From NCBI RefSeq assembly GCF_029761915.1, contig NZ_CP121695.1:6601501-6665500 (forward strand): DNA of 64,000 nt. The letters are read 5' to 3'. Shown here piece by piece: positions 1 to 8,907 of the stretch. The DNA is from Bradyrhizobium sp. CB1650. GTDB taxonomy: Bacteria; Pseudomonadota; Alphaproteobacteria; Rhizobiales; Xanthobacteraceae. The notes below the pieces were generated by a model. The model made no database searches, was not told the DNA's origin, and was given only the letters and a program-made list of their open reading frames with translations. The number at the start of each line of letters is the position of its first letter. Positions within the stretch are counted from its first letter, which is position 1. Position numbers and translations under genes: made by a program.

Positions 1-1
1 C

Positions 2-846
2 AGCCAGCAGATCAAAGGGCTGGAGGAGGCGTTCGGCGCTCGTCTCCTGAACCGTCGCAAGCGGGCCGCCGTGTCGCTCACGGAGGCGGGTCGGCTGTTC
101 CTGTCCGAAGCCGTGGCTGCCATCCGTCAGCTGGAGAGAGCCGAGCAGGTCGGGTACCTCGCCGCGCGCGGCGAGCTCGGCCAGATCGAGGTTGGGCATG
201 TGACGTCGGTGGCCGTGAATCGGATCCTGCCAAGCCTGCTGCGGGAGTACCGTCGAAGCCACCCCGCAGTGCAGCTTCGCCTAACGGCGATGGAGACGCC
301 GCGGCAGCTTGAAGCGCTCGCCGAAGGGCGGTGGATGCGGCTCTGATACGGCCTCGGCCCAGTTACGCGGCAGGGGTGGCGGCCCGTGTGATTTATCGCG
401 AAGCCCTTTGCGTGGCGCTCGCTGCCGACCATCCGCTTGTGCGCAGCCATACCCTGCAGGCGGCAGAGGTGCGCAACGAGGCTTTCATCGTCCCTGACGT
501 CGCGAGCTTCGGAAGCCGCCTGGAGCGGCTGGCGGTCGCTGGCAGGTTCCCGATCAAGATCGTCCATGACGTTGGCGATTTCGTAACGGCGCTCAGCATG
601 GCCGCCGCCGGCTACGGCGTGGTGCTGGGGCCTGCATCCATGCGCGAATTGGGCGTCCCGGAGGTCGTATTCCGGCCGCTCGCGGATTTTGCTGAGAAGG
701 CGGAGCTCGCCGTCGCGTTTCGCGCAGCCGAGCCCTCTGCGAGCGTCCGCGCCTTCATTGATGCAGCCATCGCAGTCGGAAGGCGTCGAGAGCTTGACGT
801 TTCCATGGAGACGTCCTCGACACCCGCTATTGGAGAGCGTCGATGA
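2..846 (+). pseudogene. LysR-type regulator, copy A (5' cut by window edge, frameshifted)
   Basis: The reading frame enters the window inside a LysR helix-turn-helix (LEEAFGARLLNRRK, TEAGRLFL) and runs in frame 2 to about 330, then continues in frame 1 to the TGA at 844-846. Alignment with the paralogue at 3895-5004 shows one missing base: copy B reads cggctggatg where copy A reads cggtggatg. Both halves otherwise align along their length, including the substrate-binding domain. The 3' end overlaps the 3' end of the convergent STAND gene by 20 bp. Either copy A is dead or the deletion is a consensus error. The 5' end lies outside the window. Confidence 0.88.
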
Positions 847-3697
847 GTGCTTTTGCGGCCCGCAGGTCGACGGTGTCGAAGCCCTCCGTAAACCGGTCGT
901 AGACCGGCTGGAGGAGCGCCATCGCGTCGGCGGGACGCCCCTGATCGCGCAGCAGCTGAGCAAGGCTCGTGGCCGCGCGCAGTTCCCAGGACAGCGCGCC
1001 TTGCTGGCGCGCCCAATCGAGCCCTCGCCGGAAGTGATCCTCGGCCGTCGCCGCAGCGCTGGAGCCTCCTTGCAACAGTAGAAGCTCGCCCTTCACGCGC
1101 AGTAACTCGGCAAATAGCCAGCGTTCTTCGATGCGTTCGCAGTGGTCAATCGCCGCATCGACCATAATGAGCCCATCACCGATCTGCCCAGTGCGGCCGA
1201 GGGCCTCTCCCGTCACCGTGCAGAACGTAATCGTCTCCCAGGCGACCCTGCCCTCACCGACTCCGTAGTCGCCGGCGCGCAGCAGCCGTAGTCCGGTATC
1301 GAGGTCGCCGCGTTTGATCAGCAGCACTCCCCGATTTCTGCGGCCCAAGGCAGCCCAGAATGGCAACGGATGCCGTGCCGACTGGTCGACGAGCATTCCC
1401 AGGTAGGATTCCGCTGCGGCCAGATCGCCGACCCACAGCGCGATCGTGCATGCATGAGCCAGGGCGTAACACAGCGAGAGCACATGATTGGCCCCGCGAG
1501 CTTCCTCAACGCTGTTGTCGGCGACGCGCATCGCCTGATCGGGAAACCCTTGCAACCACAGAATCCAGGCAAGAAGAACGCGCGCCTGCACGTGCGGGCG
1601 GAACTGAAAGCGAAGGACAGGCGATGTGTAATTAGCGGTGACATACTCATCGAGCGCCCGTTCGAGATGACGCCGCGCGCCCAGTAGATCGCCTAGATAG
1701 TGCAGCGAGATAGCCGTCATGTGATCGCCGACCAGCCGGTAATTTGGGTCGGGGCGGTTTGCCGCCAGGGCGCAGAATCTCTCCGCTAGTTCCAGCGCCA
1801 TGCGATGCTCGCTGCGTGCGACGTGAAAGAGCCACAAACCCCAAAGCGAAGTCAGCCGGTACTCGGCATCGTCAAGACTCTCAGCAATCTCGAAGGCCTT
1901 TGTCCAGGCTGCGCCAGCCCCAGGAACGGCATCCTTGAGATCATAAGCATACATCAGCAATCCGCCGAGGGCGGCATGGAGCTTCATCTCACCGCGCGCA
2001 TCAGCGTTCGTTCCCGCTTCGATAGCGGCAAGCGCCCGAGCGACGCGACTGCGGCACTCGTCCAGCAGCGACAGGTATATCCACAAGGGTACCGCGGCGG
2101 CCGTCAGCGCCACGCCGATTGCGGCGTCACCGTGCGGCGAGAAGGCCCAGTCGAGCGCCGCGCGCAAATTGTCGATTTGACTCGCGTAATCGTCAAGCCA
2201 CTCGACCGCCGATTGAGCATCCAATGCTGCCTCGGCCTGCTCGACGAAATCCCTGTAATATTCGGCGTGACGCCGCGCGAGCCGTTCGCCCTCTCCGCTC
2301 TCGCCGAGCTTTTCAATCGCGTAGGCCCGCGTTGTGTCGAGCAAGCGGTAGCGCGCGACGCGGCCGTCAACCTCCGCCGCAACGAGCGACTTCGCGACCA
2401 AATTGGAGAGACCCTCGACGACTTCCGACTTTGGAAGCTCCGGGCTCGCCACAACCGTACTGGCCGCGTCCAGGCTGAAGAAACCAGCAAAGATCGCCAG
2501 GCGGCGCAGGATCACGCGTTCGGGCTCGGATAACAGTTCATAGCTCCAGTCGAGCGTCGCCCGCAACGTCTGGTGACGCGGCAATGCCATCCGCCGTCCG
2601 CCGGTCAGCAGCCGGAAGCGGTCGTCGAGGCCGGCAGCGAGCGCTTCAATGCCGAGCGCGCCGCCGCGCGCCGCTGCCAGCTCGATCGCCAGCGGGATGC
2701 CGTCGAGCCGCCGGCAAATCGTCGCGATAAACGCGGCCACATGACGATCCTCGGAAACATGGGCCCCGCACGCGCGCGATCGGAGGACAAACAGCCGGAC
2801 CGCGCCGTACCGCCAAAAGTCATCGTCCTCCGCGGCGGGCACGGCGAGCGGCGGCACCGGGTAGATCCACTCCCCTTCTGCCTTCAACGGCTCCCGGCTC
2901 GTCGCGATGACATGCGCCGCCGGGCTGGCGTGCAACAACGCCTCCGCCATTCTAGCGGCAGCGCCAATCACGTGCTCGCAGGTGTCAAGCACCAGCAACA
3001 GTCGTTGGTCGGCGAGCGCCTGCGCCACGCGTTCTGCCGAAATCTCATCGCCACCAAGTTCCAGCCCGACAGCTGCGGCAATCGTAGCAGGTACCAAGCC
3101 GGGATCGGCGAGCGACGAAAGCTCGGCCAGCCATACGCCCTCTGTGAGGTGCGGCAGTATCTGGCGCGCGGCCGCGAGCGCGAGCTGCGTTTTGCCGATG
3201 CCGCCAGCCCCGGTCAACGAGACCAGCCGATGGGCGCCAATGAGGCTTACGACTTCCGCGACGTCAGCATCGCGGCCGATCAGCTCGGAAACCGGCGCTG
3301 GCAGGTTCGTCGGCGGCAGCGTCCCTGCGGGCTGCACAGCCATCCCAGCAGCGCGCTCGAGCGGGCTTCCTGGCGGCACGCGGACCTCGCCCGTGAACTG
3401 ATAGCCGCGTCCGGAGACCGTGCGGATCAGATCCCGTTCGGCGCCGAAAGCAGCGCGCAGCGCCGCGATCTGGGATTGCAGATTATTCTCATCAACCAGC
3501 CGGTCGGGCCACACGCGCGCCATCAGCGCGCGCTTGCCCACGACCTCGCCGTGCGCCTCGATCAGCGCCATCAGCACGTCGAAGGCGCGCCCGCCGAGCT
3601 TGATCGGCTGGCCGTCAGCGAGCAGTTCGCGCCGGTGCGGCGAGACCTGAAAACGCCCGAACGCGATGCTCGCCGTGGTTGCGGAGGCAGGTTCCAT
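827..3697 (-). CDS. Winged-helix / NB-ARC ATPase / TPR (STAND) transcriptional regulator, copy A
   Basis: Numbering from an in-frame GTG at 3727, an OmpR-type winged helix spans about residues 21-115 (SGRGYQF wing). An NB-ARC/AAA module follows with Walker A GAGGIGKT at 173-180, Walker B LLLVLD at 243-248 and TSREPL sensor-like motif near 276. The C-terminal ~400 residues are helical TPR-like repeats. This is the architecture of STAND regulators that bind a ligand or partner through the TPRs and then act on DNA. I start it at ATG 3697 because a perfect TATAAT ends 7 nt upstream and the duplicated copy conserves sequence only from there; GTG 3727 and ATG 3706 are alternatives. The first ~545 residues are nearly identical to copy B and the sensor half is diverged. 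The ligand is unknown. Confidence 0.9.
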   Translation of the reverse strand: MEPASATTASIAFGRFQVSPHRRELLADGQPIKLGGRAFDVLMALIEAHGEVVGKRALMARVWPDRLVDENNLQSQIAALRAAFGAERDLIRTVSGRGYQFTGEVRVPPGSPLERAAGMAVQPAGTLPPTNLPAPVSELIGRDADVAEVVSLIGAHRLVSLTGAGGIGKTQLALAAARQILPHLTEGVWLAELSSLADPGLVPATIAAAVGLELGGDEISAERVAQALADQRLLLVLDTCEHVIGAAARMAEALLHASPAAHVIATSREPLKAEGEWIYPVPPLAVPAAEDDDFWRYGAVRLFVLRSRACGAHVSEDRHVAAFIATICRRLDGIPLAIELAAARGGALGIEALAAGLDDRFRLLTGGRRMALPRHQTLRATLDWSYELLSEPERVILRRLAIFAGFFSLDAASTVVASPELPKSEVVEGLSNLVAKSLVAAEVDGRVARYRLLDTTRAYAIEKLGESGEGERLARRHAEYYRDFVEQAEAALDAQSAVEWLDDYASQIDNLRAALDWAFSPHGDAAIGVALTAAAVPLWIYLSLLDECRSRVARALAAIEAGTNADARGEMKLHAALGGLLMYAYDLKDAVPGAGAAWTKAFEIAESLDDAEYRLTSLWGLWLFHVARSEHRMALELAERFCALAANRPDPNYRLVGDHMTAISLHYLGDLLGARRHLERALDEYVTANYTSPVLRFQFRPHVQARVLLAWILWLQGFPDQAMRVADNSVEEARGANHVLSLCYALAHACTIALWVGDLAAAESYLGMLVDQSARHPLPFWAALGRRNRGVLLIKRGDLDTGLRLLRAGDYGVGEGRVAWETITFCTVTGEALGRTGQIGDGLIMVDAAIDHCERIEERWLFAELLRVKGELLLLQGGSSAAATAEDHFRRGLDWARQQGALSWELRAATSLAQLLRDQGRPADAMALLQPVYDRFTEGFDTVDLRAAKALIDALQ

Positions 3698-3713
3698 CGC
3701 TCGCATTATAGCG
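2076..3713. repeat. Long direct repeat, copy A (5' half of STAND gene)
   Basis: This ~1.64-kb stretch matches 7159-8796 at a constant offset of 5083 bp with no indel. By eye I find fewer than ten substitutions, for example near 2639, 2680, 3340, 3496 and 3553. Similarity falls sharply on both sides: upstream right after the TATAAT region, and downstream into the TPR-coding part. The sharp edges suggest recent duplication or gene conversion limited to the effector domains. Confidence 0.92.
3705..3710 (-). promoter_or_regulatory. TATAAT -10 box of STAND copy A (probable leaderless start)
   Basis: On the minus strand a perfect TATAAT ends 7 nt before ATG 3697, which would place transcription initiation at or next to the A of the start codon. 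It sits inside GCTCGC-attata-GCGAGC, a 6-bp inverted repeat that could bind a regulator over the -10. No convincing ribosome-binding site precedes the ATG. The -35 region is poor. Copy B keeps the box. Confidence 0.5.
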
Positions 3714-3795
3714 AGCCCCGACGCCACAGCAAATTTCAGGATTTTTCAGGAAAGTGCAGCGCACGCGCGCCTGGGCCTGCTTGCGGATAAGTCTT

Positions 3796-3832
3796 TCCAC
3801 GTCTTTCCAGAGGGCCCCCGAGGACTTTCCAG
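3796..3832. promoter_or_regulatory. Three CTTTCCA repeats between the divergent STAND and LysR genes
   Basis: The divergent intergenic region holds CTTTCCA three times (…gtCTTTCCAcgtCTTTCCAgagg… and …gaCTTTCCAgt), with the first two spaced 10 bp apart, one helical turn. Such phasing suits a regulator site, but no protein can be assigned from sequence alone. Confidence 0.3.
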
Positions 3833-3894
3833 TTTTTGACTCTTAGCTTTGTGGCCGTCCCTCACGGACGATGCAGTAAGCCGGAGGAAGCACG

Positions 3895-5004
3895 ATGGTC
3901 GACGGAGATCTTCGAAATGACAACCTGGCTCGCAAGCTGGCTGAGGAGGATATCCAACACGCGGTAATTACACACCCTGCGAATGCGCTGCAGTGGCCCG
4001 AAGATATGCGGCGCTGCGTGCCAAACGAGTTGCTGCGCGTTGATCGAATGCCTCATCCCAGTATTTCCAGACCAGTCGCCCACAGCCGGGTCGCGCTTGA
4101 TGCTCGCCAGCTCCGCTATTTCATAGCCGTCGCCGAAGAGCTCAGCTTCGCGGGCGCCGCCGACCGGCTGAACGTGGCGCAGTCCGCCGTCAGCCTGCAA
4201 ATCAAGTGGCTGGAGGAGGCGTTCGGCACTCGTCTCCTGAACCGTCGCAAGCGGGCCGCAGTGTCGATCACGGAGGCGGGACGGCTGTTCTTGTTCGAAG
4301 CGGAGGCCGCCATCCGTCAGCTAGAGCGGGCCGAGCAGGTCGGACGCCTCGCGGCGCGCGGCGAGCTTGGCCAGATTGAGGTTGGGTATGTGACATTGGT
4401 GGCCGTGAATCGGATCCTGCCAAGCCTGCTGCGGGAGTATCGCGGAAGCCACCCCGCGGTGCAGCTTCGCCTTACGGCGATGGAGACGCCGCGGCAGCTT
4501 GAGGCGCTCGCCGAAGGTCGGCTGGATGCGGCTCTGATACGGCCTCGGCCCAGTTACGCGGCCGGGGTGGCGGCCCGTGTGATTCATCGCGAAGCTCTTT
4601 GCGTGGCGCTCGCCGCCGACCACCCACTTGCAAGCAGCCGCGTTCTGCGCGCGGCGGAGTTGAGCAATGAGGCATTCATCGTCCCTCACGTCGCGACCTT
4701 CGGAAGCCAGGTGGAGCGGCTGGCGGCAATTGGCAGATTTCCGATCAAGATCGTCCATGACGTCGGCGATTTCGTAACCGCGCTCAGCATGGCCGCCGCC
4801 GGCTACGGTGTGGCGATGGCGCCTGAATCCATGCGCGGATTTGGCTTCCCTGAGGTCGTGTTCCGGCAGCTCGCGGACTTTGCTGAGGAGGTGGAGCTCG
4901 CCGTCGCGTTCCGCGCAGCCGAGCCTTCTGCGAGCGTCCGCGCCTTCATCGATGCAGCCATCGCGCTCGGGAGGCGTCCATGCGGGACACTGCTGAGCGA
5001 ATGA
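3895..5004 (+). CDS. LysR-type transcriptional regulator, copy B
   Basis: An intact 369-residue LysR regulator. The winged HTH starts near residue 69 (LDARQLRYFIAVAEELSF, then AQSAVSLQI) and is followed by a type-2 periplasmic-binding-like effector domain. The N-terminal ~67 residues are extra compared with the usual ~300-residue family. ATG 3895 has a good site (GGAGGA, 6-nt spacing); ATG 4048 would give a more typical length but lacks a site. The 168-bp gap separating it from the divergent STAND gene copy A contains three CTTTCCA repeats. Copy A of this LysR carries a 1-bp deletion, so this is the only full copy here. The target is unknown, though the neighbouring STAND genes are candidates. 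Confidence 0.85.
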   Translation: MVDGDLRNDNLARKLAEEDIQHAVITHPANALQWPEDMRRCVPNELLRVDRMPHPSISRPVAHSRVALDARQLRYFIAVAEELSFAGAADRLNVAQSAVSLQIKWLEEAFGTRLLNRRKRAAVSITEAGRLFLFEAEAAIRQLERAEQVGRLAARGELGQIEVGYVTLVAVNRILPSLLREYRGSHPAVQLRLTAMETPRQLEALAEGRLDAALIRPRPSYAAGVAARVIHREALCVALAADHPLASSRVLRAAELSNEAFIVPHVATFGSQVERLAAIGRFPIKIVHDVGDFVTALSMAAAGYGVAMAPESMRGFGFPEVVFRQLADFAEEVELAVAFRAAEPSASVRAFIDAAIALGRRPCGTLLSE

Positions 5005-5047
5005 CCTTCCACCAAGAGGGCTCACGGATTAGCCGGAAGTGCATCTT

Positions 5048-5531
5048 TCAAGGCCGGGGTGAGAGCATCGTGTAAAGGTTTTCGACCAGCGCGGGGCTCG
5101 TGATCCGAGTGCCGTATTTGTTAGCCAGGGCTATCATCTCAGCAGGTCCGGTGGTTGCGTGCTTTCGAAACAGTTCCTCGAGTCCTCCGGGGCTGAAGAT
5201 CACCAGCATGCGGACGGGAGTGTCTTCGGAAGGATTGCACCAGGCGTGAGGTACGCCTCGAGTGATGGTGATGGACGAACCGGCAGCGATCTCCGCTCTT
5301 GTGTCTCCATTCGCGATGAACGCTTACCCTCCAGAATAATGAAGTGCTCGTCCGCATTGTCGTGGGCACACCGTTTCGAGGGGCCGCGACCACCTCCAGC
5401 ATCGAATAGACGCCGTTCGTTTCGGCTGAGGATGTGCGGATGACATAGCGTTCCCCGCGTATGACCTCTGACCACTCGTTCTCACGTTCGTGACCGTTCG
5501 AAGGTTCTTTCGACGACTTTCTTGGATTCAT
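5048..5531 (-). pseudogene. Cupin-domain protein, frameshifted remnant
   Basis: Three minus-strand frames join into one small cupin protein. The ATG-initiated start MNPRKSSKEPS…GERYVIRTSS…VVAAPRNGVP is followed by HDNADEHFIILEGK, then AFIANGDTRAEIAAG…GVPHAWCNP…VRMLVIFSPGG, ending at a TGA at 5048-5050. The DNADEHFIILEG part holds the cupin metal-binding pattern (H-x-E-H-F type). Two separate 1-bp shifts are needed. It lies between LysR copy B and STAND copy B, in a place with no counterpart in cassette A, so it was inserted there or lost from the other cassette. Confidence 0.75.
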
Positions 5532-5918
5532 CCGACTTACCTTCCGGTTCGCTGCGGACCAATTGTTGGATTTTAATCACGCAAGCTGATCAAATCGCAG
5601 GCTTGCTGTTGGCGATGCGGCCTCAAGTATTAATCAGATCGATGTTGAAGAGCCGATCGCGGTTACGGCGCGGCCGGTGACCGCCAACGAGCGCCACATG
5701 CGCGAGGTCGAGCACGTCGCGGCATCGACGATGCAGCGGCGCTCCCGGCACGGTCTCCTCATAGGGACCGCGAACGGCCCGAAAGTCACACAGCCCGCAC
5801 TGCCCTTCCGCGGCGCCGCCGGAAGGAAAGGCCTTTCGATGGGCCCGTCCGATGGCGGTCGCGACATCGAGGGCAGCGTCGCGCGCGCTGGTCGAGGGCG
5901 ACGATTTGCTGCGATCCG
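5532..5918. other. Intergenic region without a supported gene
   Basis: Short open frames on both strands here show no recognisable motif and no ribosome-binding site. The stretch lies between the broken cupin gene and the 3' end of STAND copy B and has no match in cassette A. Confidence 0.5.
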
Positions 5919-8780
5919 CTATTGGAGGGCGTCGATGAGCGCCTTTGCGGCCTGGAGGTCGACGGTGTCGACGCCCTCGGTAAACCGATCGTAGACCGGC
6001 TGGACGAGCGCCATCGCATCGGCGGGACGGCCCTGATCGCGCAGCAGCCGAGCCAGGCTCGTGGCGGCGCGCAGTTCCCAGGACAGGGCGCCCTGCCGGC
6101 GCGCCCAGTCGCGCGCTTGCCGGAAGTGATCCTCAGCCGTTGCGGCAGCGCTGGATCCGCCCTGCAACAGAAGAAGCTCGCCGTTGATCCGCAGCAATTC
6201 GGGCATCACCCAACGTTCTTCCGTACGCTTGCAGCGCTCGATCGCCTCATCGATCGCGGCGAGCGCGTCGGCGATCTGCCCGGCACGGCCCAAGGCTTCC
6301 GCCGTCTCGCTTAGAAAGTGGCTGTAGCGATACGCGGCGTTGACCTTGCCGAGGTCGTCGAAGCCGGCGCGCAGCAGCCGCAATCCGTTGGCGACATCGC
6401 CGCGCCTGACGGCGAGAACACTCTGAAGGCAAAGGCCAAAGGCGTGCCAGACCGCCTGCGCATGCCGTGAATGGTCGAGCAACGTGCCGACGTAACTTTC
6501 CGCCGCCGTCAGATCGCCGGTCCACAACGCGATGGGGCACGCCGTTAGGGCAAGTACACGACATAGCGTTGTTATGTGATTGGCGGCGCGAGCGTCCTCG
6601 ATAATGCTTTCCGCGGTGCGCATCGCCTGATCCGGAAACCCCTGCAGCCATAGGACTCGCGCAAGTTGGGCGCGTGCCGCCGCCCGCGGTTCGAATTGGA
6701 AGCGGACGCTCTCGGGCTTTCGGGTACGAGGGACATAGTGCGCGAGCATGTGCTCGATGTGGCGCCGCGCGCTGGGTTGATCGCCCAGAAAATGTTCCGA
6801 CACACCGATCAGTAGGTCGCCGATCAGCCGATCGTTCGGGTCGGAACGATTCGCAGCGAGAGTTTCGAACCTTTGCGCCAGTGTCAGAGCTACGCGATAC
6901 CCACCGTCGCTGACGTGAAAGATGAAGAGGCCCCAGAGCGATCGCAACTGGTACTCGGCATCGTCAAGGCTCTCCGCAATCTCGAGGGCTTTTGTCCAGG
7001 CCGCGCCGGTCTCGGGAACGGCACCTCTGGTAAAAATTAGCGATGCGCCGAGCGCGGCATGGAGCTTCATCTTGCGGCGCGCGTCCGCCTTTTCCCCTCC
7101 TTTAATGATGGTAAGCGCCCGTTCAACCCGCGTGCGACACTCGTCCAATAGCGACAAGTATATCCACAAGGGTACCGCGGCGGCGGTCAGCGCCACGCCG
7201 ATTGCGGCGTCACCGTGCGGCGAGAAGGCCCAGTCGAGCGCCGCGCGCAAATTGTCGATTTGACTCGCGTAATCGTCAAGCCACTCGACCGCCGATTGAG
7301 CATCCAATGCTGCCTCGGCCTGCTCGACGAAATCCCTGTAATATTCGGCGTGACGCCGCGCGAGCCGTTCGCCCTCTCCGCTCTCGCCGAGCTTTTCAAT
7401 CGCGTAGGCCCGCGTTGTGTCGAGCAAGCGGTAGCGCGCGACGCGGCCGTCAACCTCCGCCGCAACGAGCGACTTCGCGACCAAATTGGAGAGACCCTCG
7501 ACGACTTCCGACTTTGGAAGCTCCGGGCTCGCCACAACCGTACTGGCCGCGTCCAGGCTGAAGAAACCAGCAAAGATCGCCAGGCGGCGCAGGATCACGC
7601 GTTCGGGCTCGGATAACAGTTCATAGCTCCAGTCGAGCGTCGCCCGCAACGTCTGGTGACGCGGCAATGCCATCCGCCGTCCGCCGGTCAGCAGCCGGAA
7701 GCGGTCGTCGAGGCCGGCGGCGAGCGCTTCAATGCCGAGCGCGCCGCCGCGCGCCGCTGCGAGCTCGATCGCCAGCGGGATGCCGTCGAGCCGCCGGCAA
7801 ATCGTCGCGATAAACGCGGCCACATGACGATCCTCGGAAACATGGGCCCCGCACGCGCGCGATCGGAGGACAAACAGCCGGACCGCGCCGTACCGCCAAA
7901 AGTCATCGTCCTCCGCGGCGGGCACGGCGAGCGGCGGCACCGGGTAGATCCACTCCCCTTCTGCCTTCAACGGCTCCCGGCTCGTCGCGATGACATGCGC
8001 CGCCGGGCTGGCGTGCAACAACGCCTCCGCCATTCTAGCGGCAGCGCCAATCACGTGCTCGCAGGTGTCAAGCACCAGCAACAGTCGTTGGTCGGCGAGC
8101 GCCTGCGCCACGCGTTCTGCCGAAATCTCATCGCCACCAAGTTCCAGCCCGACAGCTGCGGCAATCGTAGCAGGTACCAAGCCGGGATCGGCGAGCGACG
8201 AAAGCTCGGCCAGCCATACGCCCTCTGTGAGGTGCGGCAGTATCTGGCGCGCGGCCGCGAGCGCGAGCTGCGTTTTGCCGATGCCGCCAGCCCCGGTCAA
8301 CGAGACCAGCCGATGGGCGCCAATGAGGCTTACGACTTCCGCGACGTCAGCATCGCGGCCGATCAGCTCGGAAACCGGCGCTGGCAGGTTCGTCGGCGGC
8401 AGCGTCCCTGCGGGCTGCGCAGCCATCCCAGCAGCGCGCTCGAGCGGGCTTCCTGGCGGCACGCGGACCTCGCCCGTGAACTGATAGCCGCGTCCGGAGA
8501 CCGTGCGGATCAGATCCCGTTCGGCGCCGAAAGCAGCGCGCAGCGCCGCGATCTGGGATTGCAGATTATTCTCATCAACCACCCGGTCGGGCCACACGCG
8601 CGCCATCAGCGCGCGCTTGCCCACGACCTCGCCGCGCGCCTCGATCAGCGCCACCAGCACGTCGAAGGCGCGCCCGCCGAGCTTGATCGGCTGGCCGTCA
8701 GCGAGCAGTTCGCGCCGGTGCGGCGAGACTTGAAAACGCCCGAACGCGATGCTCGCCGTGGTTGCGGAGGCAGGTTCCAT
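5919..8780 (-). CDS. Winged-helix / NB-ARC ATPase / TPR (STAND) transcriptional regulator, copy B
   Basis: Paralogue of the gene at 827-3697 with the same order: OmpR-type winged helix, NB-ARC ATPase (GAGGIGKT, LLLVLD) and TPR-rich C-terminus. The DNA-binding and ATPase part differs from copy A by only a handful of residues. The TPR part from about residue 563 onward (numbered from the in-frame GTG at 8810) is clearly diverged (for example LFIFHVSDGGYRVAL versus LWLFHVARSEHRMAL), with the last ~100 residues similar again. It is three residues shorter. The start is ATG 8780, after the conserved TATAAT; the GTG at 8810 is the longest alternative. The pattern suggests a shared DNA target with different input signals. 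Confidence 0.9.
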   Translation of the reverse strand: MEPASATTASIAFGRFQVSPHRRELLADGQPIKLGGRAFDVLVALIEARGEVVGKRALMARVWPDRVVDENNLQSQIAALRAAFGAERDLIRTVSGRGYQFTGEVRVPPGSPLERAAGMAAQPAGTLPPTNLPAPVSELIGRDADVAEVVSLIGAHRLVSLTGAGGIGKTQLALAAARQILPHLTEGVWLAELSSLADPGLVPATIAAAVGLELGGDEISAERVAQALADQRLLLVLDTCEHVIGAAARMAEALLHASPAAHVIATSREPLKAEGEWIYPVPPLAVPAAEDDDFWRYGAVRLFVLRSRACGAHVSEDRHVAAFIATICRRLDGIPLAIELAAARGGALGIEALAAGLDDRFRLLTGGRRMALPRHQTLRATLDWSYELLSEPERVILRRLAIFAGFFSLDAASTVVASPELPKSEVVEGLSNLVAKSLVAAEVDGRVARYRLLDTTRAYAIEKLGESGEGERLARRHAEYYRDFVEQAEAALDAQSAVEWLDDYASQIDNLRAALDWAFSPHGDAAIGVALTAAAVPLWIYLSLLDECRTRVERALTIIKGGEKADARRKMKLHAALGASLIFTRGAVPETGAAWTKALEIAESLDDAEYQLRSLWGLFIFHVSDGGYRVALTLAQRFETLAANRSDPNDRLIGDLLIGVSEHFLGDQPSARRHIEHMLAHYVPRTRKPESVRFQFEPRAAARAQLARVLWLQGFPDQAMRTAESIIEDARAANHITTLCRVLALTACPIALWTGDLTAAESYVGTLLDHSRHAQAVWHAFGLCLQSVLAVRRGDVANGLRLLRAGFDDLGKVNAAYRYSHFLSETAEALGRAGQIADALAAIDEAIERCKRTEERWVMPELLRINGELLLLQGGSSAAATAEDHFRQARDWARRQGALSWELRAATSLARLLRDQGRPADAMALVQPVYDRFTEGVDTVDLQAAKALIDALQ

Positions 8781-8796
8781 CGCTCGCATTATAGCG
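7159..8796. repeat. Long direct repeat, copy B (5' half of STAND gene)
   Basis: This is the partner of 2076-3713 at an offset of 5083 bp. It ends within a few bases of the -10 box on one side and fades into the TPR-coding region on the other. Confidence 0.92.
8788..8793 (-). promoter_or_regulatory. TATAAT -10 box of STAND copy B (probable leaderless start)
   Basis: The same TATAAT, 7 nt before ATG 8780, as in copy A. One arm of the surrounding GCTCGC/GCGAGC dyad is lost here (gcggtc), so if the dyad is an operator, only copy A keeps it intact. Confidence 0.5.
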
Positions 8797-8907
8797 GTCC
8801 GCCACGCCACAGCACCGAATACAAATTTTCGCGGAGTGCAGACAACGCCGTAACAAACGGCGCTCCTGCCGAGTCATCGCCGAACGCGTATCGATCCGCG
8901 TTTCAGG

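Noticed and set aside
2573..3790. Long plus-strand frames antisense to the STAND gene (also 7656-8915)
   Set aside because: High-GC antisense shadows: no family motif, and they repeat only because the underlying STAND DNA is duplicated.
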